From: Helopsaltes ochotensis
Lineage: Eukaryota > Chordata > Aves > Passeriformes > Locustellidae
Length of the DNA stretch: 64,000 bases
Reading direction: 5' to 3'
Assembly (NCBI GenBank): GCA_013400155.1
Contig: VXBM01000026.1
Coordinates: 1,776,024 to 1,840,023, forward strand
Positions 11,805-21,936 of the stretch are shown one piece after another. The position numbers and the translations under genes were made by a program. The first letter of the stretch is position 1. Every line of letters starts with the position of its first letter. The notes under the pieces are model-generated. The model was not told where the DNA came from. It did no database searches and worked only from the letters and a program-made list of their open reading frames with translations.

Positions 11805-12587
11805 TGTCTTGGTTTGAAAGACAGGTATCTGCTAGGGAGGGCAGGACCTCCTTTTGGAATGGAGAATTCGAATCCCCTCCCTCCAAATTATTATAATTTA
11901 GGAAATTAAATGGGTTTTTCAAGCCGAGGTATGAGATTAGGAATAACAGTTCTTTACTAGTATGTATAACAAGGCAGAACAAGCAAATAACAACTACTAC
12001 AACATTAACATAAGACAGACTCAAAGACCTTTAGAGGCTTTGCTTCGGAGTCCGGGGGCAGTCGGGTGCCGGGACTCCAAGAGCACCAGGCTGAAACGGT
12101 GGGAAAATCCCGGGCTGTGGTGAGATCAGAAGCGCTCTCTGATGGCAGCTGAAGCAGCAGGATTGCCCTGGCCGAGCACAACGTGGTGGGAAAAAGCTCC
12201 CAAAAGCACAAAGCAGTGCCGAGGAAACAGCGGCAGCGGGACAGGGCCGGCCCAACTCCAGCAGGACGGAGAAGGCGAGCTCAGAGTTCCCGGGCACAGC
12301 AGGAGGTGATGGTAGGTGCCCCAGGACCAGACTCGGTGGCAATGAACTCCTTCTGCAGCACAGCAGCAGCCTGGTCCTCCTCTCCTCTCCGAAGCTGGGA
12401 CCAGAGAGAGAGAAACTGCCCCCAGCCTCGTTCTTTACCTGCTTCAAAACCATCGTGGTATCTTCTCCTTTTGTTTTAGCCAAGTACCGAAACAAAGCAC
12501 CCACAAGTATCCAGCAGTCAGCCTCTTAGCAACTTGGGTGGGGAAAGAAAATTCCACAAAAAGGAAAAACAAATCCAACCCCCAACA
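11805..12587 (-). mobile_element. Solo LTR of a passerine endogenous retrovirus (783 bp), with 5-bp target-site duplication
   Basis: On plus it starts TGTCTTGGTTTGAAAGACAG and ends AACCCCCAACA, giving TG...CA termini. CTGAA is repeated exactly at 11800-11804 and 12588-12592. The terminal AAAGACAG... start, the CCTCCCTCCAAATTATTATA segment and GGAATAACAGTTCTTTACTA match a songbird LTR I remember. On the minus strand the last segment carries AGTAAA (plus 11953-11958), a polyadenylation-signal variant, about 150 bp before the 3' end, which sets the orientation. The middle (about 12040-12440) is GC-rich with many CpGs, unlike the flanks, as expected for U3 promoter DNA. The 157-codon minus and 98-codon plus frames inside are composition artefacts of this block. 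No internal retroviral genes flank it. Intact duplication and termini suggest a fairly recent insertion. Confidence 0.88.
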
Positions 12588-12592
12588 CTGAA

Positions 12593-13869
12593 ATTCAATG
12601 AAGCATGTTAAAGTCAGACTGAAAAACAGTCTGTTTCAGCACAGGGGAAGCCAGATTGGGCTGGTGTCACTCATCACTGCCTCTCAAGGCTATCAGGAAA
12701 GATGGTAAGGACAGTGTATATGGAGCCTCAAGACCATTCTGACCCATCTGAGGGTGTCACCATCTCCCTAACCCCTCCTAGCAAAGTCTGTGATAGCTCC
12801 TCCATGACTGCCTGTGCCCCACAGAGTGGGGTCTGTCAATAGAAAGTTGACAAAAAAATTGTGCCTGTGAATTGCTTAAAAATGTAACCTATTAAGATTT
12901 TTGTGGAACCTGACCATCTCAGATACTAAAGGGATGGCAGAGAAGCAAAATTTTAGTGCAGGCATTCCCAGATAAAGGTGGTTTTAAGATTTTATCTAAA
13001 TAGTGAAAATTCTGTCAGTTTTACATTTGTAAATTCAAACATTAAATAATACATGTGTGGCTCTCAAATGAGTGTTTATTTTCTATACAGAGCTTTCACT
13101 TTTAGTAGCTGTTTGCTTCACCCATGCTTACATACACACACACTCCCACTCATGTAGAGCCAGTATCTGCCACCAACCAAAAATTCATATACTTACATTT
13201 CCACCTGTCTCCCTTCAGTAAGCTTTGGAAAAGTGACCCTGACTCTGACCAAATTAAACTTAGTTCCAAAATTCTCATCCTGATTTCCTGTGCCTAGATA
13301 GCTTTATGAAGCATCTGTAAGAAATTCCATCTGGGCCTGTACGTGGTGTGCCAATGACTTCCTTCAGTCCTGGAGACAAATCCAGGTACACTGACAATTA
13401 CCTTGCAAAATTATGTTTTATCCAACTTTAACATTTCTCAGTCTGCCCTCAGGCTTGAGATCTTGCTTTGGACTTGTCTCTCTTGCCCTTTCCTGGGTGT
13501 AGAGAACATGATAGTCTTCTTCAAATAGATGAAATACTCAGAAAAAGAAAAATAAGTAAGAAATGGAAAGGGAGAAAAGATGGATGGGGACCTTTTGGTA
13601 GCTTTTGTTATTTCTCCCCATTTCTTATTCTCTTTAGAACTCTAAAACCACATCAAACCACTGCAAAGTGCCTTATTCTAGGAGAGTGATTATTGATTAA
13701 TTTAATGCACATTAAAATATTCTTTGTGTTTCCATCTCTCCTATTCTTAATTTCAACTAGATTTTAAAAGCGTGATGTGCTGTAATTTATCACTATATGA
13801 TTTTGTATATGGAGGAATATTTTGCATTTTGAAAGCTGTTCTGAGTACATGAAGGAGAAAAGCGCTTGG
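12593..13869. other. Non-coding stretch
   Basis: No gene was recognised. The first 250 bases are somewhat GC-richer (CTGACCCATCTGAGGGTGTC near 12740) and might be an old unrecognised repeat. The rest is AT-rich with a short CA repeat near 13134-13143. Confidence 0.55.
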
Positions 13870-14300
13870 GAATAGCAAATATAGGCTAATCAAAGGCAAA
13901 TCTTGCCAGACAAACCTGGTCAAACTATTTATGATGAAATGACTCTCGATAAGAGAAGAGCAGTAAATGTTGCTTATCTCTCCTCTAATAGGTATTTCCT
14001 CATGATCTTCCAAAGCATCCCTTTACCCCAGTTAGGATATTAAGATCTTAGATATGGGGATTACTAGGTGGGTAAAAATCTGGGTGAGTTTTCAGACACA
14101 TAGTATGGTGGTAAATGGTTTTTAAGTTGTCAGTTAAAGAGTTCCTCAGGGGTTAATGCAGGCACCCTTCAGTATCTTTTATTCTGCTCAATGCTTCTAA
14201 CCTAGAAGAGGAGACAGGGTGCAGCCTAATCAAACCTGGGGATAATTCCAGACTGGGAGGTACACAAGGGCCATTCAAAAGGACTTAAAATGTAGGAAAG
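13870..14300 (+). mobile_element. Decayed CR1 LINE reverse-transcriptase remnant
   Basis: The plus strand retains the order of landmarks of the CR1 ORF2 reverse transcriptase. First comes AAAGGCAAATCTTGCCAGAC followed by AACCTGGTCAAACTATTTAT (the region coding Gly-Lys-Ser-Cys-Leu-Thr-Asn-Leu in family members). Next is GAAGAGCAGTAAATGTTGC, where the family has 'GRAxDVVYLD'. Then TTCCTCAGGGGTTAATGCAG corresponds to the PQGS box, and the following bases to 'PxLFNIFxxDL'. Last is GGGGATAATTCCAGACTGGG, near the ADDTKLG site. Stops and indels break every frame, so it is an ancient dead copy. Ends are approximate, and some CR1 sequence may continue to about 14340. Confidence 0.65.
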
Positions 14301-17300
14301 GGATGGTGTCAGCAGAAAACTGCAGCCTGTATATTGAGACACATGATTATTCTCCTATCAGAAGTAGTGACTAGTTCTGCTGAAAGACACTTTTGGGACT
14401 ACAGGGCAGTAAGTGTTTTGATAAATGGAACCACATTCATATGGTCACTGTTGACCTGCTTGGAGTGGGAGGCTGAACCCACTGAGGCTCCTTTTGACTA
14501 GAATAGTTTTCCAGTTCCAAAGTCCACAGTACATTCATGAGATCTTGACACTGTTGCAAAGCGTTAGGAAGTATGTATGAAAATTCTCATTTTGTGTATT
14601 TTTTGGGCTTGAGGTGTATCAGATTGCCAAAACTGTTCTCTGAAATAATCTATCTGCCTCTTTTTCTTTAACTATCTCTTGCAAAAGGGCATTCTATGTC
14701 CCATAGACAGTGCTTTTTTTTTTGGTGAAATTCTTATTTGAGTGCAGGACTATTCTGTATGATTTTTCTTCTCCTTGTAGCCATAATGGCATTGTTTGTG
14801 TGGACTAGTGGAAGAGCCTTCAATACCAAAATAGATTAATCTTTTGTCTTAACATTATGTTACTACCTACAAGTCCCCAGTCGTGCTAACATCAGATTTC
14901 TAATACTGGAACCACTTGTATTTTTAGTTCTGTTGAAAATGTGTTGATGACTAACTGTCCTCAGTTCAGTGATTCTGTTCCTTAATCTGTTAAAAACTAA
15001 TCAGAGCTGCAGTCCACAGATTTGTTAGAAAATTCTCTCTCTGACTGAGGTTTCCAAATACCTGCAAAACCAGGTGTGATATGTGATGTTTTTAAACTCC
15101 TATTTCTCCTGATATTATATGAATCAATGTTTTTTGAGGTAGGAGTTGTGTACAAAATTTTAATATGCTGGAATGTGTTTTTTTTCCTAAGATTTTGGCA
15201 TGATAGTTTGGTAGATGTGAACTTCTTTTTGGGTAAAACATTATCAAGTGAGTCTACCTGAAGGAAGTCAGTATAATAGTCTAGAAGTAAAAAAACCCCT
15301 CTTTTACCACCACTTTCCCCCCAAGCCTACCATTACTCTAAGTTCTTTTATTTGACCTTTTTTGTAGTTTCCACAGCATGAAGCATATACTCATTTCTGA
15401 GCAGTATAAGTATATAAGTAATCTCTGGCCCTTCCCTCTCAGATCTTTTTCTGCCAGTCAACTACTTGAATTGCCTTTTAGATATAAATTTTATTTCCCA
15501 TAACTTCTTAACATTCACATTCATGTATTTTGGAGCAAGACTTAGTATTGAGAGAGCCTGTAAACTCATATGCAAACATACTTGAAAGTAGAGACTTGAC
15601 CATCCAGTGATAACAATTTTTTTCTGCCAGTACAGGTTCTTTTGTCTCCTTACAACAGAATGAGTGTCTGTCCACGTTTGAAATGGATTTCTATTTAAAC
15701 TTAAGGCCTAGTCACACTGTTTGAAATATTTTTTAACACTGCTGAGCTATAACATGTACTGGAAAAGCTTTCACAGGTTAAGAAGAAGGCAGGGTTTGAT
15801 TGGGTTTTTTTTGGTAGTTCAGTTCTATTTAAGGGAAATATAACAAGAAATCAATGCTAATCTACAATTTATAAGATTTCTTAGAAGTTGTCCCTATAAC
15901 TCCAGTTCCCTGGTGTCTTTCATGCCTTTCTTCCTTTTTTCTCCCCTAATTTCTTTCCTATTTGGATTCAAAATGTTCTGAAAGCACGTATTTATTAACA
16001 GGGCAGTTTTTGACTCATGATTTCAGAGGGACAGTCCGGCTCCAAGCACATTTGAAGATACATCTAATGGCAGCACTTATGCTTCTAGCCTTTGACCATA
16101 ACCTCATCTGAAGTTTCAATTATGCATTCTTGTCCCATAAAAATCATTCCGCTTCTTCCTTCACATTCATCTTGTCCAGGTTTTATCTATTATTTTTCTT
16201 TTACATTATATGGGTGATTCGGAAATAGAAAAATGAAATCTAAAAAGGCAGGGTCCTGATGCTGCCAAATTGTTTTACATAGGTTTCAGTACAGTCTGTG
16301 AGCATTTTGTCATTGAGGACACTGAGAGAAGAATGGGCCCTATGTGCTCATTGTAATTCAGTGGCTCGGTTGAAGAGTGCACAGTGTCACGAATAAGCTC
16401 CCTTCAGAGAACAGTAATGGGAAACTGGTTTCCTGGTACCAGCTGTGTACCTCACTGTGCCCTGCTTCTGTTGAAAATGAAAATGACATATGAATTCTAC
16501 TGATCAGAACATATTATGGCAACATGCAGAAAGGAGCAAGTTTCATTTTCCACAACAGAAAGGAAGATGCATTGTAAAGGCTAAATGTTCCAAAGGACAA
16601 GCATCTGGGGTATACTCTGGGTAAAGGATAGGTGTCCTGGGAACACTTTAGCAACTCTGTGTTAAACAGAGTTGAATGTCTGACAGCAAAGCAGGAGCAG
16701 TCAGACGTGCAAAACTGCCTGAAACATTAAAGAAAAAAAAGCTAATTACATGTTTAACTGAATCAATGATAAACCTGGGATTGCTGAGACTTCTTTATTG
16801 TTGTTTAGGTTTTGTTTTCCTTTGTAATATTTGTGGGTTTTTTGTAATTGACTGACAGTAGAGTTCTTGGCTCTGAAAGACCAATCTTATTATTCATCTC
16901 AATCTTCACCTTTCACACAAGATGAAATCTCAGAGGCAGTCATAGCTATAAGCTCTTTCTTCAGTGCCACTGTAGACTTTCTTTTGAAGGTGAAGTGAAC
17001 ACCAAAATGTTACCTTTTCATTTCTTTTTTTAATGTTTTGAAGCTTATGGTGTCTATTTCTTGTGCATTATCTCTAGTCCTCTTTTCTTTTTCTATTTCT
17101 CTTTTAGTTTTCCTCTGCTCTTTTGTCTGTGCAATTCCTTGGAGTTTAATGCTGGAGATACATGACTTGTCTGCAAGCTTTCAACAGCCACAAATGAAAC
17201 GAGCTTAGGAACTCCTTGCCTCTTGATACCAAGTGCAAAAAAATTTGCCTAAATGCTGTAGTTTTACCCTTCAGTTACTGAAGCCTGTGAGAAATACATG

Positions 17301-18226
17301 GAGTAATAAAATTACGGGACATACTGGTAGGAAAGTCAGAAAGTAGAAATAGTCTTGATTTAATGGAGAGGATCATTATTTATTCCTGTCCTCTAGAACA
17401 GAGCTTAAAAGCAAATAAAATCCACTACTTTTAATAGCAGATATTTTAAAAGCCTTTGTGCAATGTTTCAAGACATACTTTACTGGAGTTACAATGTCTC
17501 TTTATTTTTGTACACTTCTGTCTTGTTACAATTGAACATTTTTGCTCTTACCCAGTCAGAAGAACCAATTTTCTAATAACTATAATCAGTACCTTCACAG
17601 ATTCAATTGTACCTGGGTTACTACCTTGTCCAGTGTTCTCAGCCAAACAGCAACCACCATGTCAAAATGTAATCTGCAAGGAAATACTAGAGCTCTCAGG
17701 AAAAAATTCTGTAGACTTGGAAATCCTTGACTTTGATTCAGCATTGCTTTCAATCCCCAATGTGTAGTGAGGGAGAATCATGCTCTTCAAAGTGCCTCTG
17801 TTTCAACTGAAAAAGATAAAATCACCCAAGCTCTTTCAAAAGCTGTGGGGTTGTATAGTGATCAGTTCAGGTTTTCCTTCTTTCTTCCACTTATCCTGTC
17901 TATTTTCAGGAAACACCAGACGTACCTTCCCATGAAAGGCCTTTTGTGAATCAGATCTTAGAAAATTGATATGCATTATCTTCACCTATTTCTCATCTTC
18001 GTTTTTAAAGTGGCCTCTGTTTCTTCCTGCAATAAAGATGCAGGAGCAATCGCAGTACCTTGGTAATGTAAGAATGTCAGCCAATTTTTGCCCCCACATT
18101 CTTCACTTCAAGAGAAAGTACTGCCTTGGCACAAGTCTATGGTATTCTCTTGTGTAGAAGAACTTAGAATTGCAGAGCATTATCCTTCAATTTTTTTTAT
18201 TTTTCTCCCCTCTGTTCTTTTTGTTC
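14301..18226. other. Non-coding stretch without recognised genes
   Basis: This is AT-rich DNA with T runs at 14713-14722 and elsewhere. A GC-richer section near 16260-16480 contains the nested palindromes GGAAACTGGTTTCC (16420-16433) and CTGGTACCAG (16433-16442). A 9-bp stem with 5-nt loop lies at 16652-16674. The 103-codon frame at 17456-17767 has chance-like composition and overlaps other short frames. Confidence 0.55.
16652..16674. repeat. 9-bp inverted repeat, 5-nt loop
   Basis: CAACTCTGT (16652-16660) pairs exactly with ACAGAGTTG (16666-16674) around GTTAA. A few such stems are expected by chance in a window this long. Confidence 0.7.
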
Positions 18227-18233
18227 ATCTTTG

Positions 18234-18281
18234 TTGGTGGTTTGTTTTGTTTTGTTTTGTTTTGTTTTTTGTTTTTTTGGG
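18234..18281. repeat. (TTTTG)n tract adjoining an assembly gap
   Basis: TTTGTTTTGTTTTGTTTTG units run into poly-T and GGG and stop at the run of Ns. The repeat probably caused the gap. Confidence 0.9.
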
Positions 18282-18458
18282 NNNNNNNNNNNNNNNNNNN
18301 NNNNNNNNNNNNNNNNNNNNNNNNNNNNNNNNNNNNNNNNNNNNNNNNNNNNNNNNNNNNNNNNNNNNNNNNNNNNNNNNNNNNNNNNNNNNNNNNNNNN
18401 NNNNNNNNNNNNNNNNNNNNNNNNNNNNNNNNNNNNNNNNNNNNNNNNNNNNNNNNNN
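18282..18458. other. Assembly gap (177 N)
   Basis: Only Ns are present. T/G-rich sequence on both sides (GTTTTTTTGGG before, GTTGATTTGTTTTTTTTTT after) suggests the gap lies in a longer low-complexity T/G tract. Translations across it are meaningless. Confidence 0.98.
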
Positions 18459-19335
18459 GTTGATTTGTTTTTTTTTTTGCCCTCTAGTTCTTACAGTATC
18501 ATTACCATAGACCCTATACTCATTTTTTATGGGGTGTAAAAAACCCCAATAATAAAAAATACAATATTTCACTGTCAAAACTCTTTTTATAGTGCAAACT
18601 GAACCGCCTTGCTACTTTGGATTATGGAAGCCAAGAACTGCTTGGATTTAACAGAGAATCCAGGCAGACTTGACTCCTGTATTAGTCCATCAATGTAGTA
18701 GGAATGTTTCTAATCATTTGACAGAGAGATTGCTGCACAATATATTATGTCATTATAATTAGATCTGAGTTTGCATACATATGTGTTGCAGATAAAATTA
18801 CCTGTATTAAAAAAAAATAGCATTTACAAGTCTCTTATTTTCACTTACAGCACTTTTTAAAAAAAAATTATTTTTATTTTGCAGGAGCCCATGTAAGGAA
18901 GAATGATATTTAACCTGAGGAAAACAAAATTCCTTTCTGCCCTCTCACAGAAAGTATGTTCAGTGGGAGGCACTTGTCATCTTCCTCAGGAATCAGTAAC
19001 TAAAAAAGCTGGTCAAGGGTGCAACTAAGTTTATTAAATTGTCTGATTTAGCCTTTTCCCAAGTTGGTTATTCTTATACACCTTCAAAGACCAATAAAAA
19101 ATAACATAGGCCCATATCAGAACAACTTAGTGAATAACTTTGTATATCATTGCATATTACTGCAGGCTTTCTGCAGGGAATTATCAGAAAGCCACCCTGC
19201 TGCATATAATAAATAAAATGGAATAAACTGCATCATGTATCTCCTTCCCCATACTATATCACAACTTCATGGTAAAGCCACTGACAGTTTATTTGAAATC
19301 CTCTTTGCAAACATTTTCTCTGTTTTTCACTCACT

Positions 19336-19391
19336 GTTTTTTTGTTGTTGTTGTTGTTGTTTTTTGGGTTTTTTTGGTTTTTTTTGTTTTG
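19336..19391. repeat. (TTG)n and T/G-rich tract
   Basis: TTGTTGTTGTTGTTGTTG is followed by TTTTTTGGGTTTTTTTGG and TTTTTTTTGTTTTG. Confidence 0.9.
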
Positions 19392-20219
19392 AATGAAGAA
19401 CCTGTGGCTGTGAGAAATATAGGCTTTTAGATTTGGGCATAATATTTTGTGATATATACTCTTTTCCTTTGTAGTTATAAGAAATCAGAGCTGATACTTG
19501 TAACTGTTCATTCTTTATAGCAAAAGAAAAAAAAAATACACCTATGGAAAGAGTTTATAGATCGCTAACAATAACTTCCACTAAGCACAATTAGTCTTGT
19601 TTTTAAAAATCCTGGGGAGTTTCTAGACTTCACAAGCCTTTTGGAATTCTCAGTTACCTCTAGGGTAATTTATGTATGGCAGAGCGAATTGTCTCCTCAG
19701 GTTGCACCCACTGAGCACCAGCTCATGTTTCAGATTTTGCCAGGAGAAAATTCTCAGATTTTTTGATCAGTGCCTACTGCAAATTCTGTCTTCAAATGGC
19801 TAATCTGAAGTTTTTCCTTTTGCAAACTCCATTTTCTCCCATACTTTTTTTTTTCTAATTCTATTTCAAATGAAATGATCATGACTTGGGAGTGATATAG
19901 AAGTGTGACCTGCAGAAAACAATTATTTTTCATGTGAGATTTATGAAGAATATAATTCAGTGGACCATTAACATCTGGTCCCTTCTTAGCATTGCAGAAC
20001 TGAAAGGAGCTGACTCCAAATATTTTTAACTTCTAACATTAATCAAATGTTCACCAAACTTTCTAATTAATTATATACACTTGTTTTCAGTTTTCTGAGT
20101 GACCTTTCAAACACTGAGTTCTGCAAAAATTAAGGCAGTCTATTTGTCTGTGTTCTATAAAAAATGGAGAGGATTTATGTAAATGAAGAATAAGAACATT
20201 TAACCATTTTGAACAAGTA

Positions 20220-20297
20220 AATGTATATGTATAGGTAAATGTAAACAAACACACACATAGATTCATATATGCATATATATGCATATATATGTATATA
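20220..20297. repeat. TA/TG simple repeat with ATATATGC units
   Basis: ATGTATATGTATAGG is followed later by TATATGCATATATATGCATA and TATATGTATATAAA. This gives short Tyr/Ile/His-rich frames on the minus strand, which are not coding. Confidence 0.75.
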
Positions 20298-20550
20298 AAT
20301 TTCAATTGTGTATTCTTCTTCCTAGCTCTCTGCTTGACATCCTGATTTAAAAACCAATAAACCCACTCTAGGGAACAAAAATCTGTTATTTTGGTTAAAG
20401 CATCACTGTCCATGCCACTGGCATCCAAAAGTGTATTTATAAAATTTGTCCTTTTTTTTGAAATTGAAGGGAGACCAACAGGCTTGACAGATGTATTTCA
20501 AAGTAGATCTGTTGTAGATATGGATTCAAATAAAAACAAAACCCTAAAAT

Positions 20551-20595
20551 ACCTTGTGGGTCCCTTCCAACTCAGCATATTCTGTGATTCTCTGA
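20551..20595 (+). mobile_element. CR1 LINE 3'-terminal scrap
   Basis: ACCTTGTGGGTCCCTTCCAA followed by CTCAGCATATTCTGTGATTC is the CR1 3' terminus (family form: GTCCCTTCCAACTCA...ATTCTGTGATTCT). Only the last 45 bp survive. It points toward the opposite-strand CR1 that begins at 20727. Confidence 0.75.
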
Positions 20596-20617
20596 AAATA
20601 GTTTGGAGGTTCTCTAC

Positions 20618-20650
20618 TACTACTACTCCTACTCCTCCTCCTACTTCTGC
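20618..20650. repeat. (CTA)n/(CTC)n trinucleotide repeat
   Basis: CTACTACTACTACTCCTACT is followed by CCTCCTCCTACTTCT. It sits between the two converging CR1 tails. Confidence 0.85.
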
Positions 20651-20726
20651 TAATTTGGTTCCTTCTGCTATGGTAAACTTCAAGAGTTTTTTATTCAGAC
20701 TTAATGATAAATTAGCATTAATGATG

Positions 20727-21936
20727 ATCACAGAATGACAGAAACACAGAATAGTTAAGATTAGAAGTGATTTCTGCCAATCTTTTGGTCCAAACCTCCT
20801 GCAGAGGCCGTGCCAAATAAAGCAGGGTACAGAGGAACGCACGTAGGTGAGTCTTTAGTGTCTCCAGAGGGGACGAGTCCATGACCTCCCTGAGCTGCCT
20901 GTTCCAGTGCTCTGCCACCCTCAATAGAAAGAGGTTCTTCCTCATGTTTAGGTAAGATTTGTTGTGGTTTTGTTTACGTCCATTGCTTCTCGTCCTGTCA
21001 CTGGGCACCATCCTCTTTACACTAGGCTTTGAGATATTCCTAAGCATTGAGATCCCCTCTCAATCTTCTCTAGACTGAACAGGCCCACCTCCCATAGTCT
21101 CTCCTCATAAGAGAGATGCTCCAGGCCCCAAATCATCCTTGTGGCCCTCACTGTAACCTCTCCAGTACCTCCTTTTCTTTCTTGTACTGGGGAGCCCAGA
21201 ACTGGACACAGTACACCAAATGCAACCTCAGCAGGGCTGAGTAGAGGGAGAGGATCACCTTCCATGACCTGCTGGCAATACTTCCTATTTATGCCAGGAT
21301 TCCATTTGCCCTCCTAGCCACAAGGGCACACTGTTAGGTCATGGTCAGCCTGTCATCCCCCCAAGACCCCCAGGTGCTTTTCCACAGAGCTGCTCTCTAG
21401 GAGGTCAGCCCCCAGCCTGTGCAGGTACTTGGGATTATTCCTCCCCATGTGCAGGACCCTGCACTTGCCCTTGTTGAACCTGATGTTTCTCTCTGCCCAA
21501 CTCCCCAGCCTATCAAGGTTCTGCTGACTGACAGCACAATCTTCAGGTATATCAGCCAGTCCTCCCAACTTTGTATCATCAGCAAGCTTGTGAGGGTGCA
21601 TTGTATCCCTTGGTACAGGCCATTGATAAACAGGTTGAGTAAGACTGGACCCAGGGTTGATCCCTGGGGAATGCCACTGACTACAGGCCTCCATCTGGAT
21701 TCTGCTCTGTTGATCACAAATCTCTGGGCTCTGCCATTCAGACAGTTCTTGATTCATCTCACTGTCCTTTCATCTAGCCCACATTTCCTGAGCTTATCTG
21801 AGAGGATTTTATGAGGGACAGTGTCAAAAGCCTTGCCAAAGTCAAGGTAGACAACATCTACTGCTCTCCCCTCTTTGACCCATCCATCAGAGAAGGCTGT
21901 CACTTTGGTAAAGTATGATTGATGCTGATCTTTCAT
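20727..21936 (-). mobile_element. 5'-truncated CR1 LINE (about 1.2 kb) with broken reverse-transcriptase ORF
   Basis: This minus-strand copy runs from the CR1 5' truncation point near 21936 to its 3' end at 20727 (plus-strand GATCACAGAATGACAGAAAC). The encoded pieces belong to the reverse transcriptase of CR1 ORF2, which copies the LINE RNA at the target site. At the 5' end (21754-21936) the peptide contains VVYLDFGKAFDTVPHKIL and then meets a stop. In another frame (21397-21717) SGIPQGSTLGPVLLNLFING gives the PQG motif. In a third frame (21353-21757) LADDTKLGG gives the catalytic ADD site, followed by FNKGKCRVLHMG. At least one frameshift therefore lies between the PQG box and the ADD site, besides the upstream stop, so no functional enzyme can be made. 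The endonuclease domain and the start of ORF2 are missing. The 3' UTR (20727 to about 21250) is well kept, suggesting moderate age. Confidence 0.93.

Larger units (their letters stand above)
18459..20550. other. AT-rich non-coding stretch
   Basis: No gene was recognised. It holds the T/G tract at 19336-19391 and an AT-rich simple repeat at about 20220-20297, both listed separately, and a T run near 19845. Confidence 0.6.

Noticed and set aside
12031..12504. 157-codon minus-strand frame with Pro/Ser/Ala-rich product
   Set aside because: It lies wholly inside the GC-rich core of the solo LTR at 11805-12587. High GC lowers stop frequency on both strands.
18088..18578. Several frames spanning about 18.1-18.6 kb on both strands
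   Set aside because: They cross 177 Ns and T/G-rich low-complexity sequence, so the frames are artefacts.
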